Below are positions 22,911-33,640 of a stretch of 64,000 nt of DNA, piece by piece. The position numbers and the translations under genes are program-made. Position 1 is the stretch's first letter, and the number at the start of each line of letters is the position of its first letter. The notes under the pieces were generated by a model. That model was not told where the DNA came from. It saw only the letters and a list, made by a program, of their open reading frames with translations, and searched no databases. The DNA is taken from contig CM040106.1 in assembly GCA_022496805.1 (NCBI GenBank), positions 8,742,001 through 8,806,000 on the forward strand. The letters are read 5' to 3'. This stretch comes from Pohlia nutans (Eukaryota > Streptophyta > Bryopsida > Bryales > Mniaceae).

Positions 22911-25524
22911 GGGATAGTCGTATAATATCTCCCACTATCTCCCTCTCTGCTGAGTCCACGTCCCTCTTCTCTGGCTGCCAAGCTGTAAGGTTATCTTCTG
23001 GTATGGTTTGGACGGTTGAGCCCGTAAGGAACTTCAGATCGTCCTCCTCAAGGTTCCATTTGCAGAGGGTTTCATTATTGAAGGCCATCTGGGAGCTAAT
23101 TGATGGAGGAAGGTAGGTCCATCTGTGGGTTTCTGGTGTTTTGAGGGAGAATACGCTATCGTCGAAGTGTAAGAAGACTGTCCATATGGACAGACATGAT
23201 TGCTCAATGGTTCTGAAGTCGTATCTCCACCGTGCATCGGTCCACCTAGCTAAAGGATTCTGCTTAGTAACTCTCAGGGAAATAAAGTCCCATAGGGCTA
23301 ACATAGTTTCATTTGTCATATGTTCCTGAGCGGTAGTGGTGGTCCAGATAGTTCTATTGGGTCTAATGGTGAGAAAGAGAGAAGTCATAGGAGGGCCTCT
23401 ATCGTTTCTATGGGATCTAAGAACTTCGATTCCTTTCTCGCCTAGGTCCCTATAAATTAGCGGTAGGATCTCTGCTACCTGCTCTGTGAGGTCTAGGATA
23501 TCGTCGGCCTTAAGGACGTGCCAGAACGGTAGAGGAATTCTATTAGAGCGGTAACCTTGGTCCCCTTTAGGCAGTGGCGCTGCAGCTTTGGTTGTCTTGT
23601 TCTGGACTGGAACCCAGATTAGGTTAGGTTTTGGGCGGTTGGGCTGCCCTGGTTGTTGGAGTGCGGAGTGACCCCTCGAAGGTTGTGAACTGTTGCTAGG
23701 GTCACTTGATGAATCGAGCATGGTGATAAATGGTATCACGGGCTGGCTCGATGATTGCCTTGGACGCCACTCCTGACGCCAGTCTAGGGCTCGTCTGCTT
23801 TTCGGTCCTGTTCGAGGCCTTTCCAACAGTTTCTGGGGAGCTTTGTGAGAGGCAGACCTCTGCTCAGGTATGTGTCTTTGGGGTGGGCCGTGAGGTCTTG
23901 TTGTCTCATTACTTCTTCCTCCCGTTGGTTTGGGGTCTGCTCTAGTATAAGCATCGGTTTGTTTCTGTCCCCGAGGCTTCCTGTCTCGTGCGTTGGATTG
24001 TCGTTCCGTGATTGGTAGTCTAGGGATGGGGCATTTGCTTACCGTATGCTCGAAGGATCTGCATCTTCCGCACTGCGACGGAAGACCACTATACTCCATT
24101 AAGTGTTTCGTCTCACCCTTACCATCTATCCTAGGAAGTAAGATGGATTTTGGGAGTTCTTCTAGACTGTCTGTCAGAATTCTAACCCGGGGTCCCGAAA
24201 GCTTTGATCAAAATGAGTCCACATTCTCCACAAATAAGACTGTGGTGAAGGTAGATAAAACCCCTTTGAGGTATAGCTCCGTTCTGAGCATCGGAAGGAG
24301 GCCTACTACTTGTGCCCAAAGCGTTATTCCTCGTGATGATGTGTTTAAACCTTCGTGCTCGAAGTAGGGCGTCCATTCTGTGATTGTGAGCTCCTGTCCA
24401 TCTAACTCGTAAAATCTTGTTTGCAGGGCTTCGCTACACCCGACGGGGTCGTCGAATTCCAGTTCGAAGCAGTTATTTGCACGAGTTGTGACTTTCCTGA
24501 AGGAGCGGTGTAAGGAGGATCGTGCCCAAGTGAGGAGTTGTCTGGGGCCAGGGTTTCTGCCGGTGTAATGACCTAACGCTGTGTGAAGTTTTACTCTAGC
24601 TATCTCTTCCGATAGGGAGGACATTACTTCGTTGCTGATGTGGATGCGCCGTATATCCCTGTCGTCCTCCGGCGTGTCGTTCGTAATAGGTGTTGGTTCA
24701 GTCGACGTGCCGATTCCCATCGGTGAGAGAGTGATAGGTTCTGGAGAGACCACGGGCTGGTCCGGAGTGGTTTCGTCTTTATGTTCTCGTGTCTGTGTTT
24801 CTAGTTTCTGCTCGTAGTATTTGTTCATATATCTATTCAGCTCCGGGGCTACTCTCTGTACCAATCTTCTCACTTCCTCCTCTTCTGTGAGAGTATGGGA
24901 GAGGCCCAGGTTCTTATGGGTGCCTAAAAATGCCTCCCCAGTGGCTCTATTCTCTAGGACTTGGTTTCGTAACACCTCAAAGATATCTTCATCGGCTATG
25001 TCATAGGTGTAGAAGTTGTTAGGAAGGGTTTGAGGTTTCTTTGGGCCGGACTCAAGCCCCCTATCAATCTGTTCCAGAATAGTTTTGTCTTTGGTGCGGT
25101 CATGAGTGAAAGTTGACAGCTCAGGTTCCTGCATTTTTGTCCCAGCATGCCTCGCTGCTAAAGAAAGTTGAAACTCAAGTTGGTCAGAATTTACCTGGCT
25201 TGATGACCGTGAATTGTGGAGCGTACCATCTCCGTGGAGTTCCTTCGTCTGGACCTTCTCTTCGAGTCCTATTGCTGTGATGTCGTTATTGTGTTGAGGT
25301 CGCTTAATTCTCGCTATCGGTTTCGTCCCTCCCTCAACAAGTACTAGTGTCGCAGACATTCTCCCGCTCGAGCGTGTATTGTACTTGTGAATACTCGGCG
25401 TGTCCTGTCGCAATGGTGTCAATGTTGTATCTGCCTCGGTCGGCCTTGCTCCAAAAGCTTTCGTAGAAGCTCTACCTAGGCTGGTTTGTGCTCTGGCCCG
25501 GCCAGCTACCCTTTCTCGCTCCAT
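22900..25524 (-). pseudogene. LINE ORF1: RNA-binding protein with zinc knuckle
   Basis: About 875 codons in one frame from an ATG ending at 25524. The N-terminal third is basic and low complexity. Around 24.3-24.6 kb is a DUF4283/RRM-like region (NCFELEFDDPVGCSEAL..LDGQELTITEW). Near 24.06 kb comes a CCHC knuckle (CGRCRSFEHTVSKC). The C-terminal part is long and uncharacterised. The only break is a TGA at 24208-24210. It should coat element RNA in the retrotransposition particle. The terminal TGA overlaps the ORF2 start within ATGAAGAATGA. Confidence 0.8.
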
Positions 25525-25689
25525 ACTGCCTCAATCAAAACAATACTAGTTGCAAAATGCTCCTCAAAGAATGCACGATGCTGCACTGGCGAATGCTAAT
25601 AATCGCAATGACTTTCTAAGGTCGGAATCTGTCTCCTTAAAAAAGCGGATCTGACCGCCTTGCGGCTCCGCCTAATGCGGAGCGCACCG

Positions 25690-25735
25690 GAGGGTCAGCC
25701 TCTCAACCAAGCTCCAAACCACCAAGTCGCCACAA
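25690..25735. repeat. Second copy of the SINE A-box-like segment, upstream of the LINE
   Basis: The 19-base phrase TCAACCAAGCTCCAAACCA seen at 17163-17181 recurs at 25703-25721 in the same orientation. The LINE therefore has this sequence on both sides. No clear B box is found beside this copy (a weak GGTCAGATCC is nearby). Confidence 0.5.
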
Positions 25736-25789
25736 ACTCTCGATCCATAGAATGGAACTTTTTTGGTAGTTATAAAAGATTAAAACCAT

Positions 25790-26490
25790 TGGCAATTTTT
25801 TGCCATTTGTATATAATTCTTTTTTCAAATTTTTTTTTTGCACTACAACATGCAAGGTTTTTCCTACATCTACAAAAAATTTCAGAATATTTTGAGTTTT
25901 TTTTTTTTTGGCCAAAATTGTGATGGCAGATCATGGCTATGAGCTGTTTTTTTTTTTTCAGCGGACTTTGAATGTTTTTTACTATGTGAAAAAAACTTTT
26001 TTTCCAAAAAGGTTTTTTGCACTAGATTATGCAGGACTTTTTCTACATATAGGATTTTTTTCATAATTTTTTGAATTTTTGAATTTTTTGCAAAAATCGT
26101 GATGGCAGATCATCGCTGTGAGCTGTTTTTTTTTTTTCAGCAGACTTTGAATGTTTTTAACTATGTGAAAAAAACTTTTTTTCCAAATGTTTTTTTGGCA
26201 CTAGATTATGCAGGACTTTTTCTATATATAGGACTTTTTAAATAATTTTTTGAATTTTTGAATTTTTAGCCAAAATCGTCATAGTAGATCATGGCTGTGA
26301 GCTGTTTTTTTTTTTTCAGCGGACTTTGAATGTTTCTAACTATGTGAAAAAAACCCTTTTCTCCAAAAAACAATTTTGCACTAGATTATGCAGGACTTTT
26401 TCTATATCTAGGATTTTTTTCATAATATTTTGAATTTTTTTATTTTTTGCCAAAATCGTGGTGGTTGTGAGCTATTTTTTTTTTGCTCCT
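25790..26490. repeat. 179-bp tandem repeat, about four copies
   Basis: The phrase GATGGCAGATCATGGCTGTGAGC and its variants recur at 25922, 26101 and 26280, with a shortened form at about 26460. Each copy also has TTTTTCAGCGGACTTTGAATG, CACTAGATTATGCAGGACTTTTTC and a T-rich segment. An older copy precedes the first from about 25790. Copies differ by roughly 10-20%. Confidence 0.8.
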
Positions 26491-26639
26491 ATGATGAAAA
26501 GTACAATGATAACCAATAATACCAAATTTGAATTCTAAAAATATAAAATGTTATTTCTTTGAAATTTTAATGTGTATTGCTTCTAAACTCTATAAATGTA
26601 GATCTAAAAATGTTTTGGGAAATTAAACCGTAAGTATAA

Positions 26640-27119
26640 TTTAAAGAAGATTCTTGGAATATTCCAACATATTCCAAAATAATATAAAATATTTTGAAAG
26701 ATTCCAAAAGATTCGAAAAGATTCCAAAATATATATTAAAATATTGTACACGAATGTCGTACGAAAATAATTTGCATTATAATAGATACTGAATTCGCAC
26801 GGATATAGTAAATGGCATAAATATGATACGTATACGATACTGAATCCGCATGAACTAAAACCGCATGTTATCCGTGTCTTATTAGCCATGTAATGTAGAT
26901 ACACGATTAACGCACGGATTCCGTCAAGCACGACTTTCGTGCGGAAACAACACTTTTGTCATAATCATTGAAAAGACATTGCATCGACATCTTAGTAATG
27001 CATGTCACTTCCGTACGATAACGACACTTCTAAATGCACGTATGACGTGCGAAATCAGTGTTTAACGATAAATGCACTGAAATCGTGCAGAATCAGTGGG
27101 GTCTGAAATTCTTGATGTA
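26640..27119 (-). repeat. Inverted-repeat partner of 16.56 kb (right arm)
   Basis: Read on the minus strand from 27119 it begins TACATCAAGAATTTCAGACC and matches the left arm for about 42 bp with five mismatches. Its inner end (26645-26740, ATTTTATATTATTTTGGAATA on the minus strand) resembles plus-strand sequence at 41690-41760. Confidence 0.55.
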
Positions 27120-27137
27120 GTTATATATTTATTTATG

Positions 27138-27236
27138 TGCATGGAACGTTTTCTGAATTCACCCAACGACATAGTTATATCTTAATTCGAAATGGAACGT
27201 TTTCTGAATTCACTCAACGACATAGTTATATTTGGA
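27138..27236. repeat. Direct duplication beside the copia relic
   Basis: The phrase ATGGAACGTTTTCTGAATTCAC(C/T)CAACGACATAGTTATAT occurs twice, at about 27140-27180 and 27191-27231, period close to 50 bp. Confidence 0.7.
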
Positions 27237-28196
27237 ATGGTTAGTTGATCTCTTGCAAGAGCCTTCCTGAGCACGTCCGCCACCATGTGCTCCGTTGGAC
27301 AATACTTCAACTCTATCACCTTCATCTCCAACTTCTCTTGAATGAAACGATATTGCACATCAATGTGCTTTGTGCGTGAATGATGCGTTGGATTCTTCGC
27401 CAATGACATACTCCCTTGGTTGTCACACATGATTGTAATAGCCTCTTCTTGAGTGCATCTCACATCCGCCATTAGTTTCCTCAACCAAATGGCCTCCTTC
27501 GTACTGTGGCTCGTCGCCATGTACTTCGTCTCAACCGTTGATGTGGCCGTGGTTTGTTGGCGCTTGCTATTCTATGAAACGGCCTCCGATCCTGCTTTGA
27601 ATATGTACCCCGTGGTTGATCTACGATCATTGGTATCACCCGCATAATCCGCATCACAATAGCCACTCAACTCAATGTTGTCACCTCCAAGACACAACTT
27701 CACATCACTTGTGCCTTTCAAGTACCGCATGATCCTCTTGACCGCAACCCAATGACTTGAACCCGGTCTTGCTATGTGTTGACTCACAACGCTGATTGGA
27801 TACGCAAGGTCCGGCCTTGTTGCAATCATAGCATACATCAATGACCCTACAGCTTGCTTGTATGGCACATCCACCATAGATTGAGCCTCTAATGCATACT
27901 CGTCATCGGTGAGCTTCACAAGCTTGGAATTCACATCCAATGGAGTGCCGACCGGCTTGCAATCCTCTATTCCAAAGCGTTTGAGCACATCCATAACATA
28001 CTTGCTTTTATTTATAGTTATGGTGCGAGTTGCCCTATCTCACACAAACTCAACTCCTAGACAAAAGTGCAACTCACCGAGATCACTCATCTCGTACTCG
28101 TTCTCAAGCATTGCCTTCAATGCCTTCAAAGAGCTCATGCAACTTGCAAGGATAATCAAATCATGCACATATATGATCACGATGATCACATCATGA
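27237..28196 (-). mobile_element. 5'-truncated Ty1-copia relic (RT end and RNase H)
   Basis: Translates to the last ~310 residues of a copia polyprotein. It contains the segment after the RT catalytic centre, the RNase H motifs SGYCDADYAGDTNDRRSTTGY and IMCDNQGSMSLAKN, and the terminal CPTEHMVADVL. It aligns throughout with the intact element at 60.1-61.2 kb but carries a TGA at about 27572-27574 and substitutions at family-conserved residues. Homology stops abruptly at about 28196 in the RT, where unrelated sequence begins, and near 27240 at the other end. It is therefore a broken, nested or recombined copy. Confidence 0.85.
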
Positions 28197-28198
28197 TC

Positions 28199-28815
28199 TC
28201 ACCTTTGTTGCGCTAACATCAGTTCCTCCCTCTCATCTCGAACCGGAGCGGATCTCTGTCTGAATTTGTCATGCGACTGAGTCTTTTGAAGACCCGCATT
28301 CACTGAAAGGAGACGAGTACGCAAGGGCGCATGAGGAGGCACATCATTACGGGCTTGGGTTAGACAAGGCGGGTTTGATGACAGCATCGCAGGGATCTTC
28401 CGGACAGCATTTAAAGTAGCAGAGGACTTGCATGGTTTGGGCATGTCGGAACCCTACAAGTACAAGGGAATCTACATCAAGTAAATCGCAAGGGAAGACC
28501 GTCTAAGAGAAATAATGGTGCGGGGAAAGAAAGTATTCGTACCTCAAGAGAATTAATTGGGTGTGTGGCATCTTCATAAAGCTTTCTCTGAGGCACCCTA
28601 TCAGACGGAGAACGCGAGCGACGAGAAGTAGAGGGTTCTCGTGACCGCAAAGGAAAAGGTGAGGACTTGGGCACAGGACGGGTACCACCGTTAGGGGGGC
28701 TATCCACTACACCATGTTGAATTGGCTTGGTGGAAAAGTCCATCGTTGACTGGGCCGTAGCTGCGAAGCATAAGAAGTTTCCTCTACTGAGTATAGCATA
28801 CTGGCCGTAGTCCAC
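28199..28815 (-). pseudogene. RS-rich coding remnant, family not recognised
   Basis: Two minus-strand open segments (28815-28477 and 28444-28199) carry arginine/serine-rich stretches (RSREPSTSRRSRSPSDR) and basic segments. A GTACGA donor near 28540 and a TTAG acceptor near 28502 could join exons. It is cut off at its 3' side by the copia relic and lies downstream of the FCP1-like pseudogene on the same strand, so it may be its tail. No function can be assigned. Confidence 0.3.
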
Positions 28816-29207
28816 GATAGAATCGGTAAACGCTATGCATTGGAGGCCAGCACCGTGGGATAGATTGGCAGGGGCATACCTTGCCTAAAGAGAATTAGCA
28901 ATGAGGTCAAATCCCAGCAGCGCATTGCAACGAAACAAAATATTCCAAGTAGTAGAAAAAAGAGGAGAAAAATGATGCTAACTGAATAAGGGTGCGACGA
29001 AGACATAACACATTCAAGGGATAGCATTCAAGCGTTCATAAAATTCATCTCACAAAGTACTCAAGCGAAAGAATTGTGTACACAAAGGTATATTACAATT
29101 ACAAAGAATTATACAGATCATTCAAGGCAACCAAAGATCGAACTGAGTAGTCTAAAACGGCTACATCACTAAGAGAAGGGCGTCCAGCTATAGTACTGTA
29201 CAATGAA

Positions 29208-30471
29208 CTAGGAACTAGGCAGACTACGGGATGCGAGTACAGCCTCCATGAGGAGGTTGTACAGCCGAGGGTCGGGCTCGTTGCAGAGCATACGCCGCCC
29301 AATATTATTGTCCCTGCGGAAAGATAATAACCAAGGGCCAGGACTGCAATGTAGACACCGAAACCATGGAAGGAGAACATCAGAGAGAAATGATCGCGCG
29401 CACCGGCTGCGACATAGGACCAAGAGTCGGGGAGGACTACATTCTGGGGCTCATTCAAAATGTGCTTATTGGGGCTGTCGTCCACTAAAATGGTGTTTGC
29501 AGACGTGAATCTGCCTCTAGAGCCTGTGAACAGTTTGGCGAGATTCTTAAGGAACAAGTCTTTATCAGTGCCAGGCACTATGAAGGTGGACACCCTGCCG
29601 CTCCTATCCCTACATTTGAGGGTTTCGTACGAGTCTTGGCCAAGTACAAGGGAAGGGAGTTGGATGCCGCGGAACAAATACTATACTACCAAGTCAGTGG
29701 TAGACTTCTTCATCAAGCTCCAGACAGTAACGTCTGCGATCATGGTCAGCTCCCGAAGGAACGAGTAGCAAAGTGGTCGCACGTATACTGCTTTGGGCCT
29801 GACTACAGCCGAGAGAACGGCTGAGTGCGGCGCCGAGTAGTCGTGAAAAGGCGTAGGCGTAGTCCGGGATTTCAGATCCTCAAAGACGCAGAGGATTCCA
29901 TTTAGGTCCAGGACGACATTGACCCATTTTTTGGGCGGCCTAAGTTGCGGCGACCAAATGACCGCCTTCGAAGAACCTCCACGAGAAAGAGGAGGACCGG
30001 ATCCCTAGCGACAACGGACAGACAAATTTGCAGCCACTTACAATCCTGAACTGACACATTTCGGACGACATCGTAATGAAAACTGTAAACGATCGAGGCG
30101 AGCGCGAAGACCAAAAACAAAACAAACAAACAAACGATCACTATGAAACGTATGGAACGCACCTGAAGGCCGGAGGTCTGGATTGACTTCGCACTGACCA
30201 CAGGCGCGACTGCGGAAGATGCAGCACTCGTGACGTTAAGAGGACGGGAGGTCAAAGTACGTGTACCCTCACCCAATTGCGCATCCCCCTGCAGTCTACG
30301 AGCATACACAAGTGTTTGAGAAGACAGAGTGTCGACACGAGAAGAAGGGACTCCGGGCGAGGCGAGACTGGGCTCCAAGGACTGACTGTCCCGAGTACAT
30401 TGTGGGGGTGGATGAAGAGCATGAGGCAATTGAGCATGAGGCACAGTGTGGGCACGGATGGAGCTTGCCAT
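29208..30471 (-). pseudogene. FCP1/NIF-type HAD phosphatase-like pseudogene, copy B
   Basis: Exon 1 (30471-30163, 103 codons) encodes a low-complexity N-terminus. A phase-0 GTGCGT..CTAG intron leads to exon 2 (from 30004). Exon 2 has KKWVNVVLDLNGILC, the position of the FCP1 DxDx(T/V) nucleophile loop, here DLNGI, so the second Asp is replaced by Asn. It continues with VRPLCYSFLREL, DVTVWSLMKKSTTDLVV and NTILVDDSPNKHILN. Breaks are a TAG at 29678-29680 and a frameshift near 29420, after which the tail continues as FLSDVLLPWFRCL..NNIGRRMLC to 29208. It matches copy A (10.8-11.5 kb) over the shared part. It starts about 220 bp downstream of the end of methyltransferase copy 2 on the same strand. 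Confidence 0.65.
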
Positions 30472-31648
30472 GACAATAGATGAAGATAAATTCTGAGTGA
30501 GGAGAATGTAAATTAAAATAAGGTCCAAAAATTTAAAGTACAAAAAAATGTTGATGGGAAAAGGTCCTAAATTGTCTTCTCAACCAGCAGATGAAGATCC
30601 TAAGTATTACAGCCATCTATACAAGAAACCTACAGAAAACTGTGATACAAATCAACTCGAGTCGAGCTAAAACTATACAAATGACATCGAGTGATTATTG
30701 GGAACCACCTGCTGCAGTGTCACTGTCGGGCAAGACGGTAGTGTCCGTATTTGCACTAGCTCCGTTGAATCCCAGACTGTCGTCACCAGTAGCGCTCAAT
30801 GACACTTGCCGGGGAGCCGGCAAAGTGGACGGAGCAGACGCAGGAGCAGGAGGACACGGACGCGGCGTAGCGACAGGCGGGGATGGCGGAGGAAGCGGAG
30901 GAGGTGCAGCGACAGGTGAGGACGGCGGAGGAGGCCGAGGAGGCGCAGCGACAGGCAAGTACGACGGTAAAAGCGGAGGAGGCGCAACGACGGACGAGGG
31001 CTTTGGTGGAGCAGAGTCGTCGCTGGATATTGACCCCGACGGATGATTAATCAGCAGCAGAGGTGGAGAAGGCAACGGCGGCGGGTTCATTACGGCGACA
31101 GGTTGAGGCGGCAGAAGGTTCTGCATCAACGCTTGCAATGTCTGCTGAAAATTATTTTGTTGTTACTACAAACCCATGACGTACTTTTGGAACTCGACCT
31201 GGTTTTGTCTCGTTTCCGCTGTCTGAGTAGCTAGAATTCCAACCGTAGCAACCAACGACTTCAAAACTTTGTATGAAGAGTCACGTTTCTTCCTCTTTGA
31301 CTTTGACTCGGAGGATGGAGTTCCACACCGATGGCCAGAGGACGTGGATGAATCTGGCGCATCCGATTTCTCGGGGGTCTCTAGAGGAGGAGCATGATCT
31401 TCCTCGTCCTCGTCGTCATCGGAGGAGGAGGAGGAGGAGGATTCATCGTCATCCTCATGTTTGGACTTCCTCTTCGATGAGGAGGGCCCTGCTCGGGGAG
31501 CAGGGGTACTCTGATTCCCTCCAACCTTCACAACATATCCGTCATCGAGGAAGTCCGCCTTGTCGAGCTCGAGGGCGTCGTGTGCGATTAGAGTCCACCA
31601 TTCTGTACTCGAATTGGGCCCGACAGCATAGCTGTTCACGCAACACAT

Positions 31649-32074
31649 CTGCACAAATAACACGGCAGTCATCAACTAGTTAGAGGTCGAGGAAATGGAG
31701 GAGTAAGAAAGACTTAGATCGACTCGACCTAAACTTTGACGGAGAGGCAGGTTTAAACTTTGACGGAGAGGGAGGTTTAAACTATGACAGAGAGACAAGC
31801 AACTATGGAGGAGATAGTTTCAGGTCGAAACGAGCTGAAGAGAGGGAAAACTGTGAAGGTTAGGTCAACTCGAGCTAACATTACAGGGGTTTAGGTCGAC
31901 TCGAGCTAACACTACAGAGGTTTAAATCGACGCGACCTGAATGTACACAGGATTAGGTCGACTCGAGCTAACTCTACAGAGGATTAGGTCGACCCGAACT
32001 GAACATACAGAGAAGGACTGCCAATAGTAGGTTTAGGTCGACCCGAGCTGAAGATCGAGTCTTGCACTACGTAC
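31649..32074. repeat. Intron of copy 2 packed with GTCGA palindromes
   Basis: Eight near-palindromic 20-mers lie in 426 bp (about 31713, 31821, 31860, 31891, 31921, 31953, 31984 and 32032), typified by TTAGGTCGACTCGAGCTAAC. Exons on both sides contain none. Confidence 0.8.
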
Positions 32075-33420
32075 CAAAGCAGCACAAGTGATCTTGGATC
32101 CCGCAAAGACGGAGAAGATATTTGACCCCGCTATCGTGAACACCTTCATGAGCGACAAGTAGAACTCTATTCTGAGTTCCCCCCTGCACAGGCAATACTG
32201 CAGCTCATCATACGCCCGAGGCTTCGTATACCGTAGTGTCTGGCGCCTTGAATTCGTCGAGGATCCGTACCATTGGTAAATCGGAGTTTTGCAAGAGGAG
32301 GAGCTCCACTTTTGGTTGCGCCTTCTTAGAATTTGTTGGCAAGTTGTACAAACGCTCGTTCTTAGCCGGAAGGTAGGAGGCATACTTTTTCTTATATTTG
32401 TGGAGGATATCGTTGCCCTCCGCAAAATGAACAGCCTGGTGCACCTCCTCCATGTCGGCGCAGATAAAGAGCCACGCAGGTACTTGATCAAAGTCCGATT
32501 AACCTCTCCTTTTTAGAGAGGTCATGAACTCGTAAAAGTACGGCATCCCCGTACTGGACTTCTCTTTGTGCTCCACCCCGGGGAGGTTCCTGAAGACGAT
32601 GACCCCCAATCTCAAGAAATGAGCAGTGTCGACTGTCCAGACGCCGTCCGCCCACTCGGAGTGGATGTAATCCTCCGGGTCGTATGGCCCGTACTGAGCC
32701 CCTCCAGAAGGTTTGACGAATTCTTTTCGTTTTTCCAGGAAGACTTTGAAGAATTCGTGCGCGTGAGGTGAGATGTCCGCAGTCTTCTTATTTTTGCTCC
32801 TCACCTGCTTGGCCTCTTTGAAGTATTGCTCTCCCGGCCGCTCAAGGAGGACATTCATGGTCGCCCTCGTGACGTTGTAGTCCTTCTTGAACTGCCTCCA
32901 CTTCTCGGGCACTTCCCCCGCCCGAATTGAAGAGCCCGAGAGTACGATCGATGTTGTGCAATTCCCTTTTGACAAGGTGCTTCCGCTTCCTCCTCTCCAC
33001 CCATTCCTTGGTAGAATAGCACCTGTCTAGAACCGAGGATTTGGCCTTAATCGTGACTTTCGGGTAGTCCTTGGTCCACTTGGGGTTGTCGTGATGAACG
33101 ATATGCTTTGCCTATTTCGCGAGGTCGTCATAGGTTAAATTTCCCAGCCACTTGAAGAACTCTCGCGTGAGATTCCCACTCTCGGGATTCCAGTTAGACT
33201 TATCCTTGAACTTCCCATCACTATCCAGGTCATAAATCTCGACGGCACCTGCGCTAGAGATCACTCTGCTCCAAAGATCAAATACGTCATCCGGCGCAGT
33301 GATCAGTTTCAGCTCATTATGGATGTCGAGCAACGCTTCGGCATTACTTTTCTTGGCGTCGTTCTGCGCCTGCGCCACGTCGAGCATTGCGACCCGCAGC
33401 CTCATAGCAGCTTGAAACTC

Positions 33421-33640
33421 CTGCAGGAGGTAGGTACAGCGTTAGCTATTATACAGTCATTTAGGTCGACTCGATCTAACCAAACAAATGTTTGTTGAGC
33501 GCATGGATTGCAAGTGAGTAGGCGATACAGGGCACAGAACAAGCGTATTAGGTCGAGTCGACCTAACATGAAGTCGTCTCGGATCTACTCTATAGGGATG
33601 GACTAGGAAGCGTATTAGGTCGACTTGATCTGAACATTAC
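33421..33640. repeat. Second intron of copy 2 with three palindromes
   Basis: TTAGGTCGACTCGATCTAAC, TTAGGTCGAGTCGACCTAAC and TTAGGTCGACTTGATCTGAA lie at about 33462, 33549 and 33609. The intron is bounded by GTAATG and CTCCTGCAG on the minus strand. Confidence 0.75.

Larger units (their letters stand above)
17216..25560 (-). mobile_element. Non-LTR retrotransposon (LINE), near full length, mildly decayed
   Basis: Two overlapping ORFs in the order nucleic-acid-binding ORF1 then APE endonuclease-RT-zinc finger ORF2, all on the minus strand, identify a plant-type LINE of the L1 superfamily. Both reading frames are full length with no frameshift, spoiled only by four nonsense codons. The exact 5' and 3' ends are not resolved and no target-site duplication could be assigned. 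The copy lies inside the 16.56-27.12 kb inverted-repeat block. Confidence 0.85.

Noticed and set aside
18223..24367. Multiple plus-strand ORFs of 60-128 codons across the LINE
   Set aside because: They are antisense shadows of LINE ORF1 and ORF2; no motif supports them.
29880..30150. Transmembrane segment in the FCP1-like protein (IVIVCLFVLFLVFALASIV)
   Set aside because: It lies inside a splice-consistent intron (GTGCGT..CTAG); the frame that carries DLNG starts after that intron.
30591..31046. Plus-strand Gly/Ala-rich ORF of 151 codons
   Set aside because: It is the antisense of the proline-rich tail of the minus-strand ParB/MTase-like gene.
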